Part shown: positions 35,260-48,913 of the stretch, piece by piece | How positions within the stretch are numbered: position 1 is the stretch's first letter | How the letters are laid out: the number at the start of each line of letters is the position of its first letter | Origin: Buddleja alternifolia | Taxonomy: Eukaryota; Streptophyta; Magnoliopsida; Lamiales; Scrophulariaceae | DNA: 64,000 bases | Direction of reading: 5' to 3' | Assembly (NCBI GenBank): GCA_019426215.1 | Contig: CM033400.1 | Location: 18,832,568-18,896,567 of the forward strand | Notes under the pieces: model-generated | Seen by the model: only the letters and a program-made list of their open reading frames with translations | Told to the model about the DNA's origin: nothing | Database searches by the model: none | Made by a program: the position numbers and the translations under genes

Positions 35260-36998
35260 TGTTAGAATTATGCCCTCCATGCCATAGAGAAATTAGGTTA
35301 AATACGACATTTACTTTTATGTTGTACAAACTCTTATTATTTAATAAAGTTATTGTTTTGTTCATATCAATCTTGACGACATTAATATAAGAATTGAACA
35401 AATAAGTTTCAAGTAATCAAGAGGGAGCTTCTACTCCTCAATGGTTAGAGGAGATGGACACTAGGAGTTTACAAGTCGACGAGTTTTAATTGGGCATTAA
35501 GTCCAGACTTGAATGACACAAGTTTTGACAAAGAGTGTCAGTCGGTCACTTTGGATGGTGGGAGCTTGGTCATTGATATATCAATGGAATTGATATATTC
35601 GAACACGGCTCGCCGTAGTTCAATCACATGGACAACTACTCTTTGACTGTCAATAATTGAATTACTGGTCACGGTAGTGTGCGTGAGCCTTAGACCTGAG
35701 GATTCACGAAGATTGGACTTGTGACACTGAACGAGTTATTAGAGTAGTTAGATCTATTTCACCCTTTGGTGGGATCAACCTCGAAGTGCGGTTCAGAAGG
35801 GCAAGTGGCAATTGTTCGGTGATTGCTAATAGAGGATTCACTGTCTCGAGTAGTAACGAGTTAACGTCCTGTGCTATTGTAGGTAAATGAAATTATTAGT
35901 CTTTGGCCAAAGCAGGAGAACTAACTTATGTATAGTACATAAGGGTAGTTTGGTAATTTCATCTTACTATGATTCCTAAAGCACAACATCGAGTCCTGTG
36001 AGTTTGACATAATCCATGGCTCTCACTCGATCAGGATGTTACAATGAAGGGCTTATACTCACATGGTGTCTGTGACCTAATGGTTCATATTGGTCTATTC
36101 ATTTCAATTGGGTTTCGATGTGAGTCCACGTGACTGGTTTAGTGACACTCACATCCTTCGTTTCCTCTCAATGCCAATTGAAACGAACCTAGAGAGTCGC
36201 GCTTCAAAGGAATTGCGCGAAAAAAATTCTCTTTGTCATATATATAAATTAGGTAATTTGTTATTTGATGAGCAAATTACTTTATTTGATTAATTGGACT
36301 AATAGAAATAAATTAATAATATATAATTAGATGTATTTATTATGAACGCATTAATTTATTTGATTAATTAGATTAATGGAAATAAATTAATTATAATAAA
36401 TAAATAGATTTATTTATTATACTCATCCTTTTATTAAATAATTAGATTATTTAATTTAGATGATTATTAATTAGTATTATATTTTAATTGGATTAAAATA
36501 TGTCGACCTAATTAATAATTGGACTAAGTTGAAAGTCAACTTAGCCCAACTAGGATGAAGAGGGCGTGTGTGAGGAGTGTAAGTGTGAGATGGATGGGCT
36601 TAAGGAATTAGATAATTCCAAGCCCATCACTCCTTATATATACCTAACACTGGTTCAGTCAAAACCTAACTCTCACATTAGACTTGACAGCAAAGAAAGA
36701 AGAAGAGAAATTTCTCTCTCTCCTCCCCTACAAGCCGTTGGCCTTAGAGTGACATAGGGTGGTGGATTTTTCTTCAAGTTCGTTCCGGCGTGATATCTAG
36801 AGGCAAGAGTTTATCAATTGCTGTTATCCGAAAGATCAAGTATTGAATCAAATTAAAAAGTTAGTGAAAAGATGAAATTAGATTTCATTATCTTATAATT
36901 TTTGAAATTATGAAAATTATTAAAACCCAAAAGTGATTCAATTGTGAATCTAGATATGTATTTACATTTTCGCTGCGCATGAACCAGGATTCACAACA
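35260..36998 (+). mobile_element. Solo LTR, copia-like, with target duplication ATTCT
   Basis: The 1739-bp block starts TGTTAGAATTATGCCC and ends GGATTCACAACA, flanked by ATTCT at 35255-35259 and 36999-37003. It is the same family as the LTRs of the minus-strand copia element (41332-43028 and 48914-49540), with ends matching almost base for base. No internal coding region. Confidence 0.9.
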
Positions 36999-37159
36999 AT
37001 TCTTTATTCTTGAGTGTTTATTAACTACTTAGAATAGAGTTCCTTGGACCACACTATGGCTATGGGGCATCGTTGCGATCATCGGGTATGGGTCACAATG
37101 GAATATGCCGGCCAAGGTCGTGGTCCATAAACTAGTTCCAAGTCGTGAATGGGACCGTC

Positions 37160-40100
37160 TGTTGGGAATCTTTGTGAGAATGCAGCGGAAAATAAAGTTT
37201 TAAATTTTTTCTCAGATTCCCATGACAGGATCAATCGGGATTTAGTGCGTATATGAAAAGAGAGGCTTAAACCACTTTACCCGTTGTAGCGAAGTGGTTG
37301 GAGATCTTCCATGAAGTATGATCTACTTGATCTACCGGTGAAAAACTCTATTCTTGAATTTCTTGATCCGAGTGATGAATATGCCACCACCTCTCAATTA
37401 TCACGCAAGAATTAAGACAGAACTATTCCTCTGTCTCAATTGTAGAGCACGGCTAGTGAGAGAGAAAGATGTAGAGATTTTCTGTTGGAGGCGACTAATC
37501 TAGAGAGAATGAATAATAACCTAGCTAGGTTTTGGTTAAAGTAATATTTAGATATCACACAACTAAAACAAAGCCTAAAAGCCCATCAAGTGCACCCGCC
37601 CATGCGGGGTGCACCCGCACAATCGAGTCCTTGGCTTATTATTAATTAATTTAATTATCTAATCCAATTAAATAATAATTAATTAAATTGATTAACTAAT
37701 TAAATAATTTTCTCCTCCAAGAAAATAACTAATTAATTAATTCTTATAATAAATTAATAAAATCATCCAATGATTAAATAATTTATTTCTCTCTATCAAT
37801 TTACCAAATAAATTAATTTTGGTATCAAATACCCAAAATGCCCTTCAACATAAAATCCTTAATTCCATCTAAATTCAGTTAAGCGCAACTCTTTAGGTTC
37901 GTTTCAATTGTCAATGGAGAGGAAACAAAGATGTGGGTGATACCTAACCAGCCACGTGGCCCACATCGTAGCCCAATTAAAGCGAATGATTAGATCATCC
38001 TTAACTTTTCCCATCGTGAATACCGTATGACTGTATGAGTATAAACCCTTAGTTCTATTATCACAGTCAAGTAAAAGTCATAGTTTTATCAAACTCACAG
38101 ACTTGACCATATGCATAGATTATAATAAGTCTAGATCAATGAGTTTCATCTCTTGTCCAACACGAGTAGCTCAACTGCTTTGGCTAAAGACTTATGATCT
38201 CATTTACTTATAATCGCATAGAAGGTAAACTCGTTCACTTATGAGAGAATGAATCCCATTTTGGATGTCAGTTAAGCCTACTACTTGCCCACCAGGTCGT
38301 ACTTTGAGGCTGGCCCTACCGATGGGTGAATTAGGGCTAACTACTCTAATGACAACCCTGATGTCACAAGTATATCTTCAATTTGACACTTCAGGCAACT
38401 AATTAATTCCGTCATTGACAGTCAAGGAGTGAAACCAATGTGATGGTATTGATGCGAGTCGAGTCCAAGTGCATTTGAACCTGTTGGGTTGACTAATACC
38501 TGGGATGGCTAAGCACAACGGAAATTAAATTTTTTAAAACATGCCATCCTGAAATAGGATTTCCAGTCGGCTCAATCGAAACGTATAAGAGGGGAGAAAC
38601 TAAAACTGACCAACAACGCTATTTTAGTTTCGGTTGAATTTGGATTTTTGATCAACCCATCGATCGCTCAAAAAAATCCTTCATCTCGGCTCCAAGCTTT
38701 GCTTTGTATCTCCTGGTTGTAGCGATCCATGTGTCTCACCTCTAATGGTATCCATACCTCATTCGATTCTCCAACCAATTCGTTCTTGGTGCTAGACAAC
38801 GAATCGATTCTTAATTTAAATTCTTATATGTAAAAGGTGTGGGAATATAATAGTGAGTGATTAATCTCAACACATGATAAAAATCACATCATGGATTTAA
38901 GGGTAAGCGAGGACGATTTTTCTCAAGAGGAGAAGATGAAAATTCTTCTTGAATTTACTCTAAGTAGGCGTGTAATATACTATGTGTAATAATGTATGTT
39001 GTGTTTTCTTCAACACTTATATTTATAGGCAGAAATTCTAACCCTAATAGAATCACATTCCTTGTAGAAATATATTTCCTACATAGTAATTCTATATTAG
39101 TTAGAATTCAAATCCTAGTCAATATAGGATAAGGAAAGAATTCCAAGTCAAACTCTATCTTTCCTTATCTAATATTGACTTTCTTGATTCTCCTAGATCA
39201 AGACTTTGAAGGAAATTTCCTGCTCTTTTTACACGCCAAATCCGCCCATCCTCTTTCTTGGAGACCAAACATTTTATCCTACTTGATTTTAATTTTTGTC
39301 TTCCAAGTTATTTAATTATTGGATTCAACCAATTAATTAAATCCTTTAATTAAAGTCCAACTTTAATTAATTAGCCGAATTCACTTATTTATTTATTTAA
39401 TTAAGCCTAGCCCAATTAAACAAAATACTTGAACTCATCAAGGTCCATTAATTAATTAATCCACTATGATTAATTAAATAGTCCAATTAATTAATCTCCA
39501 TTAATTAATTCATACTCCCAATTAGGAAAGTACTATACTTTCCTAATTTCCTTGATTTCTCCAAGAATCGATTAATTACATAATTAAGCAGAGAATCTAC
39601 TCCGAGTTATGTGTGTGACCCCTACGCTAGTAGTAAGTACACTTTCCTAAAGTACCAGTGTACTTTCCAAAAATGGAAAGTGCTGGATTAAATCATACTT
39701 AATTTAATCAGACCTTGAATTAATCACCATATTAATTCAAGTTACCTATAAATCATGGTAACTGTCTAGCAGCAGGCCATGAAGACCTAGACATAAACGA
39801 CGTATAAAGATACATCCTTTCATAATCATGATCCCCGTGTAAGTAAAATCCCTCCATCTAATCTCCCGAATCGAGTATAGGGTAAAGGTTTAGTCGAAAC
39901 CCTAATAACTCAATTAACTATGTTTTCCATTACGAGTGACATCAACTTTGGCTATCTAAACGAGGAAACACTCTGCCTCTTTAGATGTTTTGCTCTGGCC
40001 AGAGACTCTTAAGTTGATGTAATATGTAAACATAGGAGATTGACTAACTTGCTAAGTTAGAGATGGATTCCTTCTTGGTCTCTCATGTATCTTCGTACAT

Positions 40101-41057
40101 AATCAGATAATACCCAAAATATCCCATATGATGACCCACTAAGTGATCATGAGATAAATCAGAGTATGGTGGACCATGCACAGATAACCTATAGAATTTC
40201 AAGTCCATAAGGATTAATCTTACACCTACATGATTATAGGAAGTTCCAGATTCGACTAGGATTCCAATTAAGAAACTTCCATGGGGTAGTTCAGTTTACA
40301 CAATTCTCAAATGAGAACCCTCATACACATATAGGCTTTCACTGTACCGATGCCTATGGAACGAGGCACATCCTCTAAGGACATATGTGTACAAGCAAGT
40401 CTCTTGGGTTCATCAATATCCCTCATGCATCTTAATAAACCCTTTCACGACTTGGAACAATTTTAAGGATCACAGTCTTGGAAACATATTCCATCATCGC
40501 CATATTCGACGCTCGATGATGCCCCATAGCTATTTGTGATCCTAAGGGCCTTTATTCTAAGCATATGATAATATTTAAGAATAAAGAATGTCAATTACAT
40601 GTTTGACTTTATTTACAATCAGATTGTCATGGAATTATCTCGAGAATGGCACCCAAATAATAGGTGCGCCGGGCACTAACTCCAGCAGAGTCTCCATCAA
40701 TGCACCTATGATCTAGGCTCCCACTGTCCCACAGTGTTTGATTGGCACTTCCCATGTCAAAGCCTACTTCATACAAGTCTTTGTGAGTCTCAATGCCCAA
40801 TTGAGACTCTATGACTTGCGAACATGTTAAATACACAATTATAAGACTCTTCTAGTGCCTACTTCCTTACCTCCATAAGAAATAGAAAGTCTAATCTTGT
40901 GTACAAGGACTAATTGTTGTATACTACTTATGAATGCCAATAAGATTTATGTAAAACAACGAAGATGCATTTCATTGAAAGAAAAGAGTTCACAATTACA
41001 TAATCAAAACCCTACTCTAGCCTATCCTCTACGGCATTCGAGGGCGTATTCCTAACA
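37160..41057 (-). mobile_element. Copia-like solo LTR, itself interrupted
   Basis: The LTR is 37160-38481 plus 40688-41057 (about 1.69 kb). It begins TGTTGGGAATC and ends ATTCCTAACA, with flanks CCGTC and CTGTC (one mismatch). The first part matches the solo LTR at 21513-23259 in order. The second part ('ATCAATGCACCTATGATC') continues where that LTR would. Confidence 0.6.
38482..40687 (-). mobile_element. Copia-type LTR nested in the preceding LTR
   Basis: The 2206-bp block starts TGTTGGGTTGACTAATACC and ends ACTCCAGCA. It is the reverse-orientation relative of the LTR fragments at 11005-14815 and of the outer LTR at 35145. The flanks GAACC and GAGTC are poor as a target duplication, so the exact limits are inferred from similarity. 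No coding motifs. Confidence 0.5.
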
Positions 41058-41331
41058 CTGTCAAGATGTGGGATATTGATGGTCCCGAGAGACTTTCTTG
41101 TATACATATGTCCTTAGAGGACGTGCCTCGTTTCATAGGCATTGGTATGGTGAAAGTCTATATGTTATGAGGTTTCCCATTTGGAAAATGGGTAAACTGA
41201 ACTGCCCCACGGAAGTTCCTTAATTGGAATCCTATTCGAATCTGGAACTTCCAATAGTCATGTAGGTGTAAGAGTAATCCTTGTGGACCTAAGGTTCCAT
41301 AGGTTACCTTGTGCATGGTCTTGTTGTGAAT

Positions 41332-43028
41332 CCTGTATTCATGGCCAACGGAAACGATAAAAAACAGATCAGGATTCACAATTATATCACTTTTGGGTTT
41401 TAATAATTTTTCATGCAATTTTCAAAAAATATGTATGAGGATGAAATCTAATTTCATCCTTTTTACTAAAATTTTGATTTCGATGAAAGTCTTGATCTCC
41501 CGGATAACAGCAATTCAAAACTCCTGTCTCTAGATATCACTCTAGAACGAGCTTCGAAGAAAAATCCTCCAGCTTTTGACACACAATGGCCGGCGGCTTC
41601 ACTAGGGGAGGAGAGACTATGATGAGTTTGGAATTAACTAATTTCTTGAGCCCATCCAACTCCTAAAATCCACCTACCACACGCCCCCTCATCCTAAGTT
41701 GGGCTAAGTTTACTTTCAACTTAGTCCAATTCATTAATTAGGTCCAATATATTTGAATTGTAATTGAATTAAAATATAATACTAATTAATATTTTTCCAA
41801 ATTAAATAATCTAATTAATTAATAAAAGGATGAGTATAATAAATAAGTCTATTTATTTATTATAATTAATTTATTTCCATTATTCTAATTAATCAAATAA
41901 ATTAATGCGTTCATAATAAACACATCTAATTATTTATTATTAATTTATTTTCATTAATCCAATTAATCAAAAAAATTAATTTGCTCATCAAATAGAAAAT
42001 TACCTAATTTATGTAATTGACAACGAAAGAATTCTCTTTGCTCAATTCCTTTTAAGAGCGACTATCTAGGTTTGTTTCAATTGCCATTGGGAGAAAACCA
42101 AGGATGTGAGTGTCACTAAGCCAATCACGTGGACTCACATCGAAACCCAATTGAAATGAATGAACCAATACGAACCTTTAGATCACAGATACCATGTGAG
42201 TATAAGCCCTTCACTGTAACATCCCGATCGAGTGAGAGTCATGGAATATGTCAAACTCACAGGACTCGATGCTGTGCTTTTAGGAAATCATAGTAAGATG
42301 AAATTACTGAACTACCCTTATGTACTATACACAAGTTAGTTCTCCTGCTTTGGCCAAAGACCTATAATTTCATTTACTTAGGATCGCACAGGACGTTAAC
42401 TCATTACTACCCGAGATAGTGAATCCCCTATTAAAAATCACCGAACAACTGCCAATTGTCCTTCTGAACGGCACTTCGAGGTTGATCCCACCAAAGGGTG
42501 AAATGGATCTAACTACTCTAATAACTTGTTCAGTGTCATAAGTCCAACCTTCGTGAATCCTCAAGTCTAAGGCTCACACACACTACCGGGACCAATAATT
42601 CAATCATTGACTATCCAAGAGTAAATGCCTATGTTATCGAATTACGGCGAGCCGTGTTCGAATATGTGAATTCCATTGACATATCTATGACCAAGCTCCC
42701 ACCATCCAAAGTGACCGACTGACATTCCTTGTCGAAGCTTGCGTCATACGAGTATGGTCTTAATGCCCAATTAAAACTCGTCGACTTGCGAACTCTAGTT
42801 TAAGTAAACAAGAAACCGATACTTTTAGTGTCCATCTCCTCAGACCATTGAGGAGTAGAAGCTCCCTCTTGATTACCTTGGACTTATTTATTCAATACTT
42901 ATATTAATGCCATTAAAATTGATATGAACAAAAACTATGCCTTTATTAATGAATAAGAGTTTGTACAACATAAATGTACTACCCTAATAATCTAATTCCT
43001 CTATGGCATGGAGGGCATAATCCTAAAA
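41332..43028 (-). repeat. 3' LTR of the minus-strand copia element
   Basis: It begins TGTTGTGAATCC and ends CATAATCCTAAAA on the + strand. It matches the solo LTR at 35260-36998 reversed, and the 5' LTR piece at 48914. A polypurine-like CAAGTGGGAGAT lies at 43030-43043 on the minus strand, in the right place just before the LTR. The outermost CA/TG at its pol side has mutated to TTTTAG. Confidence 0.85.
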
Positions 43029-46000
43029 ATCTCCCACTTGCACTCAATGCCAAATCGCTATGGTATTTAATACCCATCTTCTCAAGATGTCGTTCTAGGA
43101 CATCATGTGCTAGTGGCTTGGTCAGTGGGTCAGCAACGTTATTTGCTGAATCTATTCTCTACACGGCGATTTCACGTCTTCCAACAATGTGTTTGGATTT
43201 ATTGTCAACCTGGGTTCCTTAGCCTGCGTGATGGCTCCATTGTTGTCACAGAATAGTGGCAATGGAAGCTCCATGCTAGGAACCACTTGAAGTTCAGCCA
43301 CAAATTATTTTATCTAAACAACCTCTTTGGCCACCTACGAGGCAACCACATACTCAAATTTGGTGGTTGAGTCAGCCTTCGTGCTTTGCTTGAAACTTTT
43401 CCAAGTCACTGCTCCACCGTTTAAAGCGAATATAAAACCCGATGTGGATTTACAATCATCGACATCAAATTGAAAGTCAGAGTCAGTATAACCTTCCACC
43501 TTCAGTTCCCCATCTCCATATGTCAAACACGTATCCTTAGTTCTTTTCCAGTACTTAAGGATACACTTCACAGCAATCCAATGCTTTTTCCCTCGGCTAG
43601 CTTGAAACCTACTTACCACACTCACAGCGTAGGCAATGTCTGGTCTCGTGCATAACATAGCGTACATAAAACTTCCAACTGCTGATGCATAGGGGACTCC
43701 ACTCATTCTCTTACGATCATCCTCACATTGAGGACTCATCGATTTAGAGAGAATGAGTCCATGTTTTATGGGTAAGAGGCCTCTCTTGGAATCTTCCATT
43801 TCGAATCTTTTCATAACCTTTTCCCAATAGAGGGCTTGGGAGAGACCCATTTTCCTATTCGCCCTATCCCTGAAGATGCGAATTCCAAGGATATAGGTCG
43901 CTTCTCCTAAGTCTTTCATGGAGAACTACTTGAGAGCCACATTTTGACCGAAGTCAACAAGCCTATATCATTACCTATTAGTAGAATGTCGTCTACATAT
44001 AGGACCAAAAATGATATTTTGCTCCCATTGGATTTCCTGTAAACGCATGGTTCATCTTCGTTCTTGATAAAGCCATAGTTATGAACTTCTTCATCAAAAT
44101 GAAGATTCCAGCTCTGCTACACTTGTTTAAGTCCATAAATTGATCTATTCAGTTTACGCACCTTATGAGAATCTTCATTGGATACGAAACCTTTGGGCTG
44201 TTCCATATAGATGTCCTCCTCGAGGTATCCGTTCAGGAACGCGGTCTTTACGTCCATCTGCCAGGTTTCATAGTCTAAATGTGTGGCTATTGCAAGCAGA
44301 ATTCTAATGGATTTGATCATGGCAACGAGAGAGAAGGTTTCCTCATAGTCAATACCCTCTTTTGACTATACCCTTTTGCTATAAGCCTAGCTTTAAAGGT
44401 ATCGACCTTGCCATCCAGACCAACCTTTCTCTTGTAGATCCACTTGCATCTTATTGGAGCAATACCCCTAGGGCGATCCATTAGAGTCCAGACTTGGTTC
44501 GAGTACATCGAATCCATCTCTGTCTTCATAACATCAATCCATTTCACACAATCTAAATCCTCTATCGCATGCTCAAAAGTAGAGGGATCATCTCCATAGT
44601 TTCCTTCAGCTATGGCATACAATTTTGGCTCTATCTGTAGTAGATAACCATATCTCTCAGGCGGCTGAGATAATCTACTCGATCTACTCGATGGTGGTTG
44701 AGTTTGGTTAGATTCACTTTGAGTCTCTTGAACAGTGGTTTCTAAAGGGATTTCATTTTGTTCTTCCAGAACAATCTTTCTTCCTGCACCACCTTCTCGA
44801 ATGAACTCGTCTTCGAGAAAGTAAGTATGTAGGGGCACAATGACTCTTTGATCATCGTATAGGTAGAAGAGGTATCCCATAGAATCTTTTGAGAAACCAA
44901 CAAATCGACCTTTTAAAGATCTATCTTCCAATTTCTTCATCTTTGTCTTTTTCACATAGGCTGGACAACCCCATATCCTAATGTGTTTAAGACTAGGCGC
45001 CGTTCCACTCCGTATCTGATAAGGAGTTTTAGGAACAGACCTAGATGAACACCTGTTCAAGATGTGGGCTGTTGTGAGCAATGCATGGCCCCACAACGAT
45101 ATAGGAAGATCCGTGTAGCTGATCATCGATCAAACCATATCTAATAGTATTCTATTTCATCGTTCGGCTACCCCATTTAGTTGTGGGGTTGCAGGAGGAG
45201 TCAATTATAATACAATTCCATGTTCAATTAAGAACTCACCTATTTCGGCACTCATATATTCTACACCTTGATCAAGTCGTAGTTTTTTAATATGTTTGCC
45301 AGTTTGGTTTTCAAGCAAGGCCTTGAATTCTTTGAACCATTCAATAAGTTCAAACTTATGCTTCATTAGGTATACGAGACCATACCTAAAGTGGTCATCA
45401 GTAAATGTAATGAAGTATTGAAAACCTCCACGAGCCACTTCCCCAAAAGGCCCGCAAACATTAGTATGTATTAAACCAAGGAATTCATTGGCTCGTTCAA
45501 AATGCCCTATGAAGGGTGATCTAGTCATTTTGCCTTTGAGACAAGACTCACGAGTAGGGAGTGGGTCCGACCCAAATGTGCTTACTAGCCCATTTTTCCC
45601 AAGTTCGCAAATTTTATATTCTCCAAAATGACCTAGTCTCAAGTGCCAGATGAGTCTTTGGTTTGTCTTAGACATACCTGGTTTCATGGTGATTGTATTC
45701 GCAATACATCTATTTTGGACATTCAAGTAATATAAACCACTTACTCAAGATGCAGAGCCAAAAAAATTATTTTTAAAATAAATATTGCAAACATTGTTCA
45801 AAAATCGAAAATTGTACTCAAGTCTAACTAATACGGGAATAGAACAAATGTTTTTAAGCCCATTGAGCAAAACAAGGCAATCATGCAAAACTAGTAAATG
45901 TCCAGTAGATAAAAATAAAGAAGTGGATCCTATGTGAGTAGCTGTCACACTATGTCCGCTGCCTACATGAATCATCCCTTCTTGCTCCTCGGGCCTGTTA

Positions 46001-46150
46001 CTTCTTTCCAGATCATGTTTCAAAACATAGACATGAGCGCTAGCTCCTGAGTCTAGAATCTATGAAGTGGAGAATACAGTCATAGAAGAATTAGTTTCTA
46101 AAACATGGAGTTCTATACCCGTAGCAGTATCAACCTTTAGCTTTGGGCAT
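43029..46150 (-). pseudogene. Copia pol remnant: protease, integrase, RT, RNase H
   Basis: Read on the minus strand from right to left, the order is that of Ty1/copia. An aspartic protease ILDSGAS (DSG codons 46045-46053) has a stop just before it. A GAG-pre-integrase HLRLGHFGEYK and an integrase core with FTDDHFRYG and LRLDQGVEY come next. Then RT with CKWIYKRKVGLDG, FLNGYLEEDIYMEQPKGF and the catalytic YVDD (43989-44000), and RNase H with STTKFEYV near 43340. Stops near 43330 and 45126-45204 and several frame changes break it. One zinc-binding cysteine of the integrase is arginine (RESC). Non-autonomous today. It belongs with the LTRs at 41332 and 48914. Confidence 0.88.
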
Positions 46151-46955
46151 TCACGCTTCCAGTGACTGGCCTCTTTGCTGTAAAGGTAGATATCTATCTT
46201 CTTTGGCCCATGCCCTCTGTACTTCTTAGCAGCTTTCGTTTTCCTATGTTTCCCTCAGCCTTCAATGCTCCTTTCTTCTTCTTGCCCCTCTTTCTCTTGT
46301 TAGAACTTGAAGTCCCTTCAATGGTTGAGATGGCTAGAGCAGACTCCTTTCCCTTTGCTTTCATTTGGCCTTGGGCACTGATCAGTTTGTTCATTAGCGC
46401 AGCTAATGTAGATTCAATCTCATTCATATTGAAGTTCACAATGAACTGGGAAAAAGAGCTAGGGAATGATTGCAGGATGAGATTAGTTTGAAGGTGGAAA
46501 TCTATGAAAAAATCGAGAGCTTCCAATCTCTCAATCATTGAAATCATTTTGCGTAAATGATCTCCCACCTTCTCTCCTTCTCCCATCCTAGCTCTGAAGA
46601 GCTCTCTCGATATCTCATATCGAGCAGTCCTATTGTGCTCTCCATAAAGCTCCTTGAGATGCACAACGATCAACCTCAAGTCATCCATGTTCTCATGGGC
46701 TCTTTGCAGTTCATCGTTTATAGAGCCGAGCATGTAACCCTTCGCGCAAATGTCATCTTTACACCAAGTGTTATATGCTTCATGTTCACAACTGTCCTCA
46801 GCATCTTCAGCTGGGGCAGTGGGTTTGTCAGCCTCGAATACATAGCTAAGGGACTCTAAACTTAGAACAATCCTCAAATTTCTGAGCTAATCAGTATAAT
46901 TTGGTCTAGTGAGGACGTTTTTCTCAAGCAATGTTGAAAGAGGGTTGTTAACCAT
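46151..46955 (-). pseudogene. Copia gag remnant of the same element
   Basis: The gag frame opens at the ATG at 46953-46955 (MVNNPLSTLLEKN) and has an in-frame TAG where a tryptophan is expected, before LRNLRIVLSLE. It then runs with the UBN2-type helices (YEISRELFRARMGEG, LILQSFPSSFSQF) to about 46194. A zinc knuckle follows at about 46145-46190, but both first cysteines are lost (YLYS in place of CxxC) while HWKREC remains. Gag forms the particle that packages the element RNA. Confidence 0.8.
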
Positions 46956-48899
46956 TTTAAGAGAGAATAAAATAGTTGCAAAGAATAAAGAAAGATTCAA
47001 TTAGGTCTTTATGTTGTACACCAAGTAAAATTAGACAGGACTTTGAATTTTCACTTGGCTCCCACTACATTTTTTGAATCATTGCACTCCCATTGCAATA
47101 TTCGAAAATCTTGTTGGAAAGACTTCGTACTGAGTGATTGAGTTCTTTATGAGTTGCAACCCTTTAACGATATATGGTTCACTAATTTTATTAAAGTGGC
47201 AATCCTTACCAGCATCGTCCAACATGCGATTCAATCATTAGTTTGGCTCATAGATCACGAGACTGCAACCCTTTAATGATATATAGGTTGTGATCTATCT
47301 GAACTTGGGCCCATCAAGTTCCAATCAATCTGATAATTGAATTCCACCTTGCAACCCTCTGTCGATATATGGGGTGGAATTTGTTTCAATTGATGGCATC
47401 TAATGCACTTAGAGATTTTAAATAAATGTCGCAATGCATAACCCCCACTTACTGGGAAGAAATTATGCATATTAACATTAATTCAATTTCTCTTAAGTTT
47501 GATGGAGAGCCGGGGCATCCAATTCTCTTTTAATCTAAATTCAGTATTATGATTCAATGGGAGAATTTGAGATTAAATTGGTCTCACTTTGCACATTATC
47601 CATTTATAGAGCGCATACATGCATTATAAAATAGAAAACGCCTAGCAACTCTATTACACATGCTTTCCATGGACTTATCTAGATTGAGTCAAGCCAATGG
47701 CTCAATCGAGAGTTAGGGGACCAGAAGATCTAACCTATGTCTAACTTCAAGGTCTTCCAGAAAAAGGTCTTATTCTAATTATATAGATATAGATGCATCC
47801 TATACATATTTCTATAAAAATTAAATACAAACTGGGGGGTTTCAAAAGACACGATACAACCCAGAAAAAAAAAAACCCATAAAGAAAACTAGTCCATGGA
47901 AGGCATCCCACAATATCAAACATCAAAAGATTAAAAGATAGCTAACACGTTGGAGTTCTTTCCAAAAGAATTAAATTAAAATCTAATTTTAATTAAATGT
48001 GATTTGAAAATAATTGAATTAATTTAAATCCAATTTAAAATTTATTCAACTCTAATCCTATTTGATATTAAATCTAATTTAGTTTCAAAAATCAGTTCTA
48101 AATTGATTCGACAAAGAATTTTAATTCCAAATAAATTTCTTTGTTCTAGGATTATTTTAATTTTAAATCTAATTTAAAATTAGGCATAAAACTAATTTCT
48201 AAAATTATTTTACCCTTTAACAAATTTTAAAACCATTTTAAAATAAATATTTTATTTAATTTTAAAATTTGGGTTGACCCGTGGGTCAAACCCATGGGTC
48301 GAAACCGTGCGGGTCAAACCCGATCTTATAATTTTAAAAAAACAACGTGACCCGATTGCACGGGTCGCCCTGTGAGCCCCTGCACATACACAGCGCCTGC
48401 TGCGCATACACAACGCCTGCCCAGCAGGCGCTGTGTGGCCCTAATGGGCCACATGGTAGCCCGTCTGGTGGGCGTTGTTGGGCACGTAAGTACGCGCTGC
48501 CCGTTAGGCTGCATCGCCTCGACTTTTTCGAGTCGATTTCAGCAACTTTTAATACCACATATTCATGTTCATGCACAAGTTCATAGCCAATACTAAAACT
48601 TTGATTTACATTCAAAACATAAATCTCGCAATCAAATTTTCGGTTCAGATTTAACTTTCAAAACATAAATCTAACAACGAAAAATATTATCCAATTATAT
48701 TTTTCATCACATATTCATATCCAATATAAAATTTTGATTCATATTCAAAACATAAATCATATAATCAAATTATTCAGTTCAGATTTAACTTTCAAAAAAT
48801 AAATCTAACCATGAAAAATATTAATCTAATTAAATTTTTCATCACAAACATGAAATCCAACATATTATTCATATCAAAAATCATTTAAAGACAAAAGTA
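46956..48899 (-). other. Untranslated leader of the copia element
   Basis: About 1.9 kb between the primer site and gag, mostly AT-rich, with repeated GCAACCCTTTAA(C/T)GATATAT words near 47156 and 47267. It contains a GC-rich patch at 48330-48545 with a strong hairpin. The several short frames over the GC patch are chance. Confidence 0.6.
48389..48435. repeat. 14-bp perfect inverted repeat in the copia leader
   Basis: CACAGCGCCTGCTG at 48389-48402 pairs with CAGCAGGCGCTGTG at 48422-48435 (19-base loop). It is followed by GGCCC/GGGCC at about 48437-48451. It lies in the transcribed leader, so it could be an RNA structure. Confidence 0.8.
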
Positions 48900-48913
48900 G
48901 GTTCTGATACCAC
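48900..48913 (-). promoter_or_regulatory. Primer binding site of the copia element
   Basis: The minus strand reads GTGGTATCAGAACC directly after the 5' LTR end (...GGATTCACAACA). It is complementary to the 3' end of initiator tRNA-Met, the usual copia primer for reverse transcription. Confidence 0.85.

Larger units (their letters stand above)
35145..41331 (+). repeat. Outer copia-type LTR, broken by three insertions
   Basis: The pieces 35145-35259, 36999-37159 and 41058-41331 form the beginning of one LTR, starting TGTTAGAGTAGATGCCC. In that order they match the minus-strand LTR 38482-40687: words such as 'GGGGTGCCAATCTC', 'CTATGGGGCATC' and 'GTCCTTAGAGGA' occur in the same sequence. The LTR is then cut at 41331 by the copia element and does not resume in the window. 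Confidence 0.6.

Noticed and set aside
48334..48615. Overlapping open frames on both strands in the GC-rich patch
   Set aside because: They arise because GC-rich DNA with inverted repeats has few stops; there is no family motif, and the patch lies in the copia leader.
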